Positions 1-4,598 of a stretch of DNA of 6,181 nt are shown here, one piece after another; positions within the stretch are counted from its first letter, which is position 1; every line of letters starts with the position of its first letter. Made by a program: the position numbers and the translations under genes. The notes beneath the pieces are model-generated. The model worked only from the letters and a program-made list of their open reading frames with translations, was not told the DNA's origin and searched no databases. Where the stretch lies: contig VGAV01000154.1 of assembly GCA_016870695.1 (NCBI GenBank), forward strand, positions 1-6,181, in the 5' to 3' direction. This DNA is from Actinomycetota bacterium. Lineage in GTDB: Bacteria > Actinomycetota > Actinomycetes > Actinomycetales > Microbacteriaceae.

Positions 1-132
1 CCACATGAGCGATCCGCCGCGGCGGTGGTGCAGGCCGCGGTGGTCCTTCTCGCGGGTGCAGATCTCTCCGCGACGCCGGCTGAGGCACAGGCGGCGGGCG
101 GCACCGGGCAGAGCGGCGAGAGAACGTGTCAC
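1..132 (-). CDS. Possible small protein, runs off the left edge
   Basis: A minus-strand frame starts with GTG at 132-130 and stays open for 44 codons to the window edge. A strong ribosome-binding sequence GGAGGAG lies at 150-144, though its 11-base gap to the GTG is longer than ideal. The product starts V-T-R-S-L-A-A-L-P-G and then becomes rich in Arg, His and Gly, with two cysteines near residues 16 and 25. I recognise no family. The basic composition could simply be an antisense reading of GC-rich DNA. The start lies 24 bases after the stop of the candidate frame at 157-324, so if both are real they would be co-transcribed. Low confidence. Confidence 0.2.
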   Translation of the reverse strand, partial: MTRSLAALPGAARRLCLSRRRGEICTREKDHRGLHHRRGGSLMW

Positions 133-156
133 ACGACGATTCTCTCCTCCCGGGGG

Positions 157-324
157 CTACGCGGCGCCGGCCTCGCGACGGGGCGCGACGTCGGGCGCCG
201 GACGCTCGACCGCCGGCGCGGGCGCGTCCGCGACGGGTGGTCGACGGCGGCGGGGCCGCAGCGGCGGCAGGTGCGCGATGCGCACGGGACGGTTGGGTCC
301 GGTGGGGGTGGGGTCGGCGGTCAT
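157..324 (-). CDS. Possible 55-residue Pro/Arg-rich protein
   Basis: This minus-strand frame reads from ATG at 324-322 to TAG at 159-157, giving 55 residues rich in proline, arginine and alanine (start M-T-A-D-P-T-P-T-G). Third codon positions are almost all G or C, as in the well-supported genes here, which is the main argument for coding. There is no free-standing ribosome-binding site: the ATG overlaps, as ATGA, the stop of an 11-codon frame that does have one, so translation would have to be coupled. No family, membrane segment or motif is recognisable. It would point away from csoR and could share the CsoR-operator intergenic region. It may equally be a chance frame. Confidence 0.3.
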   Translation of the reverse strand: MTADPTPTGPNRPVRIAHLPPLRPRRRRPPVADAPAPAVERPAPDVAPRREAGAA

Positions 325-356
325 CTCCGACCACCACCGGTGCGACTGTGCAGCAT
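321..356 (-). CDS. Possible 11-codon leader peptide
   Basis: A minus-strand frame ATG (356-354) to TGA (323-321) encodes MLHSRTGGGRR. It is preceded by a full AGGAGG at 367-362 with a 5-base spacer, one of the best ribosome-binding sites in the window. Its TGA overlaps the ATG of the 55-residue frame downstream (ATGA), a classical coupling arrangement. The base pairs just upstream can fold so that AGGAGG is buried. Codon use is poor for this genome (three consecutive GGT), so it is either a regulatory leader or chance. It does not match any leader peptide family I know. Confidence 0.25.
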   Translation of the reverse strand: MLHSRTGGGRR

Positions 357-410
357 GTCGTCCTCCTGGTCCTTCGACCATGCGCCAGGGAGGGGCTGCG
401 GCCGAGGGGG

Positions 411-416
411 TTGACA
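411..416 (+). promoter_or_regulatory. Candidate -35 element of the csoR operon
   Basis: TTGACA is a perfect -35 consensus 42 bases before the csoR start. No -10 stands at the usual 17-base distance. The best -10-like sequence, TATACC at 439-444, lies 22 bases downstream and overlaps the CsoR operator. Either the promoter is poor and depends on DNA conformation, or the TTGACA is not the partner of that box. Confidence 0.45.
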
Positions 417-439
417 AGCGGCGCACACCGAGCGGTCGT

Positions 440-456
440 ATACCCTCCGGGGGTAT
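440..456. promoter_or_regulatory. CsoR-type copper operator
   Basis: ATACCCTCCGGGGGTAT is a 17-base dyad whose two halves pair at seven of eight positions. It has the TACCC...GGGTA form known for CsoR-family operators. It ends one base before the csoR start codon and overlaps the only plausible -10 box, so bound repressor would block transcription of csoR and copZ. As it sits in the only gap between csoR and any minus-strand gene to the left, it could also control that side. Confidence 0.8.
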
Positions 457-457
457 C

Positions 458-748
458 ATGGATGCCATGCACGGGTACGAGGGACGCAAGGACGAGCTGC
501 TCAAGCGGCTGCGCCGCGCCGAAGGTCAGGTGCGCGGCATCGCGCGCATGATCGAGGAGGACCAGTACTGCATCGACGTGCTGACGCAGGTCTCGGCGGC
601 GACCAAGGCGCTCGAGACCGTCGCCCTGTCCCTGCTCGACGACCACCTGTCGCACTGCGTCGCCGAGGCGGCCGCCCAGGGCGGGCCGGTCGCCGAGGAG
701 AAGCTGCGCGAGGCGAACCAGGCCATCGCCCGCCTCGTCCGTTCCTGA
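458..748 (+). CDS. csoR: Copper-sensing transcriptional repressor CsoR
   Basis: This is an all-helical DNA-binding repressor of the CsoR/RcnR (DUF156) family that releases its operator when it binds Cu(I). The 96-residue product matches the family's short form. The DNA-contact segment near residues 16-31 reads LKRLRRAEGQVRGIAR, the family hallmark. The Cu(I) ligand set Cys-His-Cys is present as Cys38, His63 and Cys67 (HLSHC), with Tyr37 next to the first cysteine as in copper sensors. This separates it from nickel (RcnR) and persulfide (CstR) relatives. I chose ATG 458; ATG 467, giving an MHGY start that is conserved in relatives, is equally possible. Neither has a good ribosome-binding site, and the message may be nearly leaderless. 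A CsoR-type operator ends at 456, so autoregulation is expected. copZ follows 17 bases after the stop. Family assignment is firm; copper specificity follows from the ligands. Confidence 0.93.
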   Translation: MDAMHGYEGRKDELLKRLRRAEGQVRGIARMIEEDQYCIDVLTQVSAATKALETVALSLLDDHLSHCVAEAAAQGGPVAEEKLREANQAIARLVRS

Positions 749-765
749 CCCCCGAGGAGATTCCC

Positions 766-984
766 ATGACCGAGACAACCCGTGAGCTCCGCGTCGAGGG
801 GATGACGTGCGACCACTGCGTCCGTGCGGTCACCGCCGAGCTGTCCGCGGTCGAGAACGTGGCCGCCGTCGCGGTGGACCTCCGAGCCGGGGCGACCTCC
901 GTCGTGCGCGTCACGACCTCCGGACCCGTCGATGACGCGGCCGTGGCGGCCGCGATCGACGAGGCCGGCTACACCCTGGCCTGA
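766..984 (+). CDS. copZ: CopZ-like copper chaperone (heavy-metal-associated domain)
   Basis: A 72-residue single heavy-metal-associated (HMA) domain, the usual length for free cytosolic Cu(I) chaperones. The metal-binding loop GMTCDHC places Cys15 and Cys18 in the MxCxxC motif after the first strand (ELRVEGM). The rest fits the beta-alpha-beta-beta-alpha-beta fold, with the family's 'V...V.VDL' strand in the middle and 'EAGY' near the end. The start is clear: GAGGAG at 754-759 lies 6 bases before the ATG. It sits 17 bases after csoR and should be part of the same copper-induced transcript. The usual partner, a CopA P-type ATPase, does not follow: the next gene is on the other strand. CopZ must therefore deliver copper to a transporter encoded elsewhere, or only buffer it. 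The C-terminus is somewhat Ala-rich, but nothing looks broken. Confidence 0.92.
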   Translation: MTETTRELRVEGMTCDHCVRAVTAELSAVENVAAVAVDLRAGATSVVRVTTSGPVDDAAVAAAIDEAGYTLA

Positions 985-985
985 G

Positions 986-1020
986 TCCTCCGCCGGGGCG
1001 TCAGACGCGCCGGCGCAGGA
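986..1020. terminator. Long dyad between convergent genes, likely two-way terminator
   Basis: This 35-base sequence is an imperfect palindrome centred on A1003: 15 of 17 arm positions pair, with mismatches only at 990/1016 and 997/1009. It starts one base after the copZ stop and covers the stop codon and last codons of the minus-strand gene that converges on it. No T-run follows on either side, so it is not a textbook intrinsic terminator. Such hairpins without a T-run are common in high-GC actinobacteria. Confidence 0.65.
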
Positions 1021-1279
1021 CAGCGTCCACGGCCGCGTGGAACGTGAGGTGCTGCGCGACCTCGACCGCACGGTCGTAGCGCGGACCCCCGAGGGCGACG
1101 AAGATCGAGCCGACGACCTCGACGTACCCGACGATGTAACCCCCGCTGGCCACCTCGTAGAGGTCCAGATCGACGCGCGTCCAGGGGATCTCCGTGACGG
1201 CGGGGACGACCTGCGCCGACGCGGCGGCCTTGCGCGAGACCTTCGAACCCTGACGACTGAGCGGTGCTTCCATGACCAT
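1001..1279 (-). CDS. Unrecognised 92-residue protein
   Basis: I do not recognise this gene. The frame begins at ATG 1279-1277 after a good ribosome-binding site AAGGAG (1292-1287, 7-base spacer) and ends at TGA 1003-1001; a second ATG two codons later is possible. Third positions are nearly all G/C, so coding is likely. The first 30 residues are polar and basic (SRQGSKVSRKAAAS). Residues about 33-62 read like two or three beta strands (WTRVDLDLYEV, YIVGYVEVVGSIFVALGG), followed by an amphipathic helix (YDRAVEVAQHLTFHAAVDAVL) and a basic tail RRRV. There is no signal peptide, cysteine or catalytic motif. It looks like a small soluble alpha/beta protein. It lies 80 bases downstream of padR on the same strand and could be co-transcribed with it. 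Its stop is inside the dyad shared with copZ. Confidence 0.8.
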   Translation of the reverse strand: MVMEAPLSRQGSKVSRKAAASAQVVPAVTEIPWTRVDLDLYEVASGGYIVGYVEVVGSIFVALGGPRYDRAVEVAQHLTFHAAVDAVLRRRV

Positions 1280-1359
1280 GTGAGATCTCCTTGCGTCAGG
1301 GGGAGACCTCAGGATGCGCGGGAAACGTTCGCACCGCTCCGGGCTTGACGACCGGGGGG

Positions 1360-1908
1360 TCAGGCGGTAGCGCGCACCGGACGGCCCCGCCGGGGACGCT
1401 CGTCCGACACCCCGAACGGCTCCGCGCCGGCCGCGAGCTCGCCGACCTCCGCCAGCCACCGCAGATCGGCCTCGAGCCGAGCACGCCGCGCCGCCCGCAC
1501 GATCGCCACCGTGGCGGCATCCCCCTCCGCCGCCTCGGCGACCCGGGCGAGCTCCGCCTCGACCGCCGCCCGTTGCTCGGACAGGATGCCGTCCACGTCG
1601 GCACCGGGGAGGGTCACGGCCAGCGCGATCTTCAGTGCCGTCTCATCGCGCCCCTCGGGCAGCGAGGGTGTCGCGAGCCAGTCGCGCACGACGGTGGAGC
1701 CGGCGGGGGTGAGGCCCCACAGCACATGGCCCTCGTCGTCGATCCCGCGCCCCTCGGCGAGCCCGTCGCGCTCGAGTCGCTCGAGGGTGGTGTACACCTG
1801 CCCCACGTTGACCGCGCTGCCGGTGCGCCGCGTGTACTCGGCGCGCAACTGCGACCCGTAGCAGGGCGCGAGCTCGAGGATCGCGAGCAGGCTCTGGCGC
1901 ACCGTCAT
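1360..1908 (-). CDS. PadR-family transcriptional regulator
   Basis: A 182-residue regulator of the PadR family, mostly known as repressors that answer small effectors or stress. The N-terminal winged helix (residues 1-75) is clear: SLLAILELAPCYGSQLR, then a recognition helix near NVGQVYTTLERLERDGL (residues 34-50), then a wing with the typical W-x-LTPAG (64-70). Residues about 88-160 form the helical C-terminal dimerisation segment (EQRAAVEAELARVAEA, ARRARLEADLRWLAEV), so this is the longer PadR/Vir-type form. The last 20 residues are a basic, probably disordered tail. ATG 1908 is preceded by GGAGG at 1917-1913 with a short 4-base spacer. It is divergent from cydA across 177 bases, which suggests it controls itself and perhaps cydAB. 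Its own -10 box is covered by a dyad. The effector cannot be told from sequence. Confidence 0.92.
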   Translation of the reverse strand: MTVRQSLLAILELAPCYGSQLRAEYTRRTGSAVNVGQVYTTLERLERDGLAEGRGIDDEGHVLWGLTPAGSTVVRDWLATPSLPEGRDETALKIALAVTLPGADVDGILSEQRAAVEAELARVAEAAEGDAATVAIVRAARRARLEADLRWLAEVGELAAGAEPFGVSDERPRRGRPVRATA

Positions 1909-1935
1909 GCGGCCTCCGGTCCGGTCGGGGAAAAG

Positions 1936-1949
1936 ACTCACCGAGTATA
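1936..1949 (-). promoter_or_regulatory. padR -10 box overlapped by a dyad
   Basis: On the minus strand TATACT (1949-1944) is a near-perfect -10 hexamer, 35 bases before the padR start. The dyad ACTC-ACC-GAGT (1936-1946) overlaps it. Its position suits an autoregulatory PadR operator, though the arms are only four bases. No convincing -35 is visible upstream. Confidence 0.5.
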
Positions 1950-1993
1950 TGGTTCCACTCCCCCGCGCCCGCCACGGCGCGCCCCGGGGGTTG

Positions 1994-2021
1994 TCTCGAC
2001 GCCGAGAAAGCCCTCGCCGAG
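1994..2021. promoter_or_regulatory. Two short dyads upstream of cydA
   Basis: TCTCG-ACGC-CGAGA (1994-2007) is a perfect inverted repeat with five-base arms, and CTCGCCGAG (2013-2021) is a nine-base dyad. The second differs at one base from CTCACCGAG (1937-1945) over the padR -10, and lies where the -35 of the proposed cydA promoter would be. They are candidate regulator sites, but short CTC/GAG repeats are frequent in such GC-rich DNA; the same nonamer occurs inside padR. Confidence 0.3.
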
Positions 2022-2038
2022 CGGCTCCGGGCCCGGCG

Positions 2039-2044
2039 TAGCAT
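2039..2044 (+). promoter_or_regulatory. Candidate -10 box for the cyd operon
   Basis: TAGCAT fits the TANNNT pattern and is the best -10-like sequence in the 177 bases before cydA, 41 bases upstream of its start. No recognisable -35 lies at the normal distance (2016-2021 is GCCGAG), which would suit a promoter that needs an activator. It abuts the palindrome at 2044-2058. Confidence 0.35.
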
Positions 2045-2058
2045 GTGGTCTGACCACA
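2044..2058. promoter_or_regulatory. Perfect 15-base palindrome in front of cydA
   Basis: TGTGGTC-T-GACCACA is a perfect inverted repeat with seven-base arms. It begins on the last base of the candidate -10 and ends 27 bases before the cydA start, covering the expected transcription start. The core TGGTCTGACCA matches the TGGT-N3-ACCA form of GntR/FadR-type operators. The TGTG...CACA ends resemble actinobacterial Rex sites, which are however 16 bases long with an AAC/GTT interior. It is very likely a repressor site; which protein binds is not decided. Confidence 0.6.
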
Positions 2059-2085
2059 CAACGGACGGGCGAACGGAGACGACAC

Positions 2086-3528
2086 GTGGAGTGGCTGGAC
2101 CCTCTTCTCCTGGCACGGTGGCAGTTCGGACTGACCACCCTGTACCACTTCCTCTTCGTGCCCCTCACGCTCGGGATGTCGCTCATCGTCGCCGTGTTCC
2201 AGACGGTCTGGTACCGCACCGGCGACGTGCGCTGGCTGCACCTCACGCGGTTCTTCGGGAAGATCTTCCTCATCAACTTCGCGATGGGCGTCGTCACCGG
2301 CATCGTGCAGGAGTTCCAGTTCGGCATGAACTGGTCGTCCTACTCCCGCTTCGTCGGCGACGTGTTCGGCGCCCCGTTGGCCTTCGAGGGCTTGATGGCG
2401 TTCTTCCTCGAGGCGACGTTCATCGGGCTGTGGATCTTCGGCTGGGACAAGCTCCCCCGCCTCGCCCACCTCGCGAGCATCTGGATCGCCGCCCTGGGCG
2501 CGACGTTCTCTGCGTACTTCATCCTCGCGGCGAACGCCTTCATGCAGAACCCGGTCGGCTACGAGATGTCGGCGGACGGATCGCGCGCCCAGCTCGTCGA
2601 CTTCTGGGCGATGCTGACCAACCCCGTCGCCCTCGCCGCGTTCCCCCACACGATCTTCGCGGGCTGGATGTTCGCCGCCATGGTGGTCGTCGCCGTCTCG
2701 GCATGGCACCTCGCCCGCAACCAGAACGTCGAGCTCATGCGCAAGACGCTGCGCTTCGGCCTGTGGTCGACGGTCGTGTCGTTCGTGCTCGTCGCCCTCG
2801 CCGGCGACCAGCTCAGCCTCGTCATGGTGGCGACCCAGCCGATGAAGATGGCGGCCGCCGAGGCGACCTTCAACACGGTGTGCGGTCAGGACGCCTCGTT
2901 CTCGATCTTCACCCTCGGCACGCCCGACGGCACGAGCGAGCTGTTCTCGATCCGCGTGCCCTTCCTCCTCAGCATCCTGTCGACGCACTCCCTCGACGGC
3001 TGCGTCGAGGGCATCAACGACCTCAACACGCTGTACGCGCAGAAGATGTTCCCGCAGTTCGCCGACCAGGTGGACGGCAACTTCGCCCCGGTGCTGTGGG
3101 TCACCTACTGGGCCTTCCGCTGGATGATCGCCCTCGGCGGCCTCGCCGCCCTCGTCTGCGTCGTCGGCCTGTGGGTGACGCGCAAGAAGGCGACCCGCCC
3201 GGTCGCCCCGTGGATGTGGCGCGTCGCGATCTGGGCCGCCCCGCTGCCGATGATGGCGAGCCTCGTCGGGTGGGTGTTCACCGAGATGGGCCGTCAGCCG
3301 TGGATCGTCTTCGGACTCATGCTGACCGAGGACGGCGTCTCGCCGAGCGTCCCGGGCTGGACCGTCCTGCTCTCGCTCGTCGCCTTCACGCTCGTCTACC
3401 TCACGCTCGCGATCGTCGAGTTCGGCCTCATCAAAAAGATGGCCCAGAAGGGTCCCGACCCGCTCCCGGACCCGGATGCCGCGCGCGAGCCGGACTCCAT
3501 CGAGAACACCCCGACGACGGTCTACTAG
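2086..3528 (+). CDS. cydA: Cytochrome bd ubiquinol/menaquinol oxidase subunit I
   Basis: CydA is the haem-carrying membrane subunit of the cytochrome bd oxidase: it oxidises quinol (menaquinol expected in actinobacteria) and reduces O2 to water without pumping protons. The 480-residue product has the short Q-loop form. Key residues are present: His21 (ARWQFGLTTLYHFLFVPLT), the high-spin haem ligand; His188 (NPVALAAFPHTIFAGW) and Met347 (FRWMIALGG), the b558 ligands; Glu101 and Glu109 (FEGLMAFFLEATF) of the proton path; Lys254 and Glu259 (QPMKMAAAEA) of the quinol site; and Glu400 before GRQPW (402-406). About nine membrane helices are expected. GTG 2086 is chosen because GGAG (2075-2078) lies 7 bases upstream and the family N-terminus starts here. 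The open frame continues far upstream, but that part is antisense to padR. cydB follows after 9 bases. Two cysteines, Cys266 and Cys306, lie in the Q-loop region. Confidence 0.97.
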   Translation: MEWLDPLLLARWQFGLTTLYHFLFVPLTLGMSLIVAVFQTVWYRTGDVRWLHLTRFFGKIFLINFAMGVVTGIVQEFQFGMNWSSYSRFVGDVFGAPLAFEGLMAFFLEATFIGLWIFGWDKLPRLAHLASIWIAALGATFSAYFILAANAFMQNPVGYEMSADGSRAQLVDFWAMLTNPVALAAFPHTIFAGWMFAAMVVVAVSAWHLARNQNVELMRKTLRFGLWSTVVSFVLVALAGDQLSLVMVATQPMKMAAAEATFNTVCGQDASFSIFTLGTPDGTSELFSIRVPFLLSILSTHSLDGCVEGINDLNTLYAQKMFPQFADQVDGNFAPVLWVTYWAFRWMIALGGLAALVCVVGLWVTRKKATRPVAPWMWRVAIWAAPLPMMASLVGWVFTEMGRQPWIVFGLMLTEDGVSPSVPGWTVLLSLVAFTLVYLTLAIVEFGLIKKMAQKGPDPLPDPDAAREPDSIENTPTTVY

Positions 3529-3537
3529 GAGGACGCC

Positions 3538-4569
3538 ATGGATCTCGCTCAGCTCTGGTTCTGGATCGTCGCGTTCCTCTTCGTCGGCTACTTCGTGCTC
3601 GACGGCTTCGACTTCGGCGTCGGCATGTCGCTGCCCTTCCTCGGCAAGGACGACATCGCGCGCCGCCAGGTCATCAACACCATCGGCCCCGTCTGGGACC
3701 TCAACGAGACGTGGGTCATCGTCGCCGGCGCGGCCCTGTTCGCCTCGTTCCCCGAGTGGTACGCGACGCTGTTCAGCGGCTTCTACCTGCCGCTGCTGGT
3801 GATCCTGCTCGCGCTCATCGCCCGCGGCGTCTCGTTCGAGTACCGGCACCAGCGGGACTCCCTCCGGTGGAAGCGCACGTTCGACCGCATGATCGTCGCC
3901 GGCTCTGCGCTCCCCGCCTTCCTCTGGGGCGTCGCCTTCGCGAACATCGTGCAGGGGGTCCCCCTTGATGCCGATCACGAGTACGCCGGCACGGTGCTGA
4001 CCCTGCTGAACCCCTACGCGCTGCTGGGCGGCCTGACGACGCTCCTGCTGTTCTTCGTCCACGGCGTGTACTTCGTCGCGTTGAAGACCGACGGCGAGGT
4101 GCGGACCGCCGCCCGCGCCCTGGCCAAGCGGGCGGGCGTCGTCACCGTCCTCGTCGCCGCGGGGTTCCTGCTCTGGACCGTGGCGCGCGCCGCGGGAGCC
4201 GAGGCGCCCCTGCTGCCGGCCGTCGCCGGCGCGGCCGGGCTCGCCGCCCTGGCCCTGATCGGGTCCGTCCTGGCCAACCTGCGCGACCGCGAGGGGACGG
4301 CCTTCACGCTCGGCGCGATCACGATCGTCGCCGCGGTCGCGACGCTGTTCTTCGCGCTGTTCCCGAACGTCATGCCCTCCACCCTCGCCCCCGGGTCGGG
4401 CCTCACGATCGACAACGCCTCCAGCTCGGACTACACCCTGACGATCATGAGCTGGGCGGCGCTCGTCTTCCTGCCGCTCATCCTCGGTTACCAGGCGTGG
4501 ACCTACTGGGTCTTCCGCACGCGTGTCACCCGCGCGCGCATCGAGAAGGCGGCGCTCGTCGCCCACTGA
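3538..4569 (+). CDS. cydB: Cytochrome bd oxidase subunit II
   Basis: CydB is the second core membrane subunit of cytochrome bd oxidase; it packs against CydA and stabilises the haem site. The 343-residue protein shows the family landmarks in order: LDGFDFGVG (residues 21-29, with Asp22 and Asp25), GPVWDLNETWVI (50-61), ALIARGVSFEYRH, NPYALLGGLTTLLLFFVHGVYF, FPNVMPS (275-281) followed by LTIDNASSS, and near the C-terminus PLILGYQAWTYWVFRTRV. Hydrophobic segments account for roughly eight to nine helices. Length is normal. ATG 3538 is decided by a perfect AGGAGG (3527-3532) that overlaps the cydA stop codon, so translation of cydA and cydB is tightly linked. cydD starts 29 bases after the cydB stop, with no visible terminator between, so cydABD should be one transcript. 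Confidence 0.97.
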   Translation: MDLAQLWFWIVAFLFVGYFVLDGFDFGVGMSLPFLGKDDIARRQVINTIGPVWDLNETWVIVAGAALFASFPEWYATLFSGFYLPLLVILLALIARGVSFEYRHQRDSLRWKRTFDRMIVAGSALPAFLWGVAFANIVQGVPLDADHEYAGTVLTLLNPYALLGGLTTLLLFFVHGVYFVALKTDGEVRTAARALAKRAGVVTVLVAAGFLLWTVARAAGAEAPLLPAVAGAAGLAALALIGSVLANLRDREGTAFTLGAITIVAAVATLFFALFPNVMPSTLAPGSGLTIDNASSSDYTLTIMSWAALVFLPLILGYQAWTYWVFRTRVTRARIEKAALVAH

Positions 4570-4583
4570 GGGGCGGGGTGTCT

Positions 4584-4590
4584 GAGAGGA
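4584..4590 (+). promoter_or_regulatory. Ribosome-binding site that decides the cydD start
   Basis: GAGAGGA lies 8 bases before GTG 4599 and is the best spaced site for cydD. Two other in-frame starts exist: GTG 4578, with GAGGGG only 4 bases upstream and overlapping the cydB stop, and ATG 4653, which has no clear site but starts at the conserved RPVDPRL sequence. Confidence 0.55.
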
Positions 4591-4598
4591 TCGACGGC

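Larger units (their letters stand above)
1..410. other. Left flank with no confidently supported gene
   Basis: This stretch upstream of the csoR promoter has several open frames on both strands, but none gives a protein I recognise. The plus-strand frame open from the left edge reads a short hydrophobic run (AAVVLLAGADLS) and then turns into Arg/Gly-rich sequence typical of a wrong-frame reading, ending at 412-414 inside the TTGACA box. The first hydrophobic part could be the tail of a real gene with its frame lost, but I cannot show that. On the minus strand three short frames with start signals follow one another (321-356, 157-324, 1-132) and are listed separately with low confidence. No tRNA, rRNA or mobile-element signature is visible. 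Confidence 0.5.

Noticed and set aside
25..414. Plus-strand 129-codon frame left of csoR
   Set aside because: Apart from one short hydrophobic run it reads as Arg/Gly-rich noise, has no ribosome-binding site for its ATG and ends inside the TTGACA element.
5..457. N-terminal extension of CsoR by about 150 codons
   Set aside because: The added sequence is Arg/Gly-rich with no homology I can see, and it would read through the operator; family members are about 90-120 residues.
1350..1361. Small hairpin GACC-GGGG-GGTC at the padR stop, as a terminator
   Set aside because: The stem is only four pairs and no T-run follows, so it does not support a terminator between padR and the next gene.
1291..2085. 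Upstream extension of the cydA frame by 265 codons
   Set aside because: The extension runs antisense through padR and into the intergenic region, and the CydA family N-terminus begins right after GTG 2086.
2043..3968. 641-codon plus-strand frame overlapping cydA and cydB
   Set aside because: It is the shifted frame of both genes and gives Arg/Pro-rich sequence; the true frames contain every conserved CydA and CydB residue.
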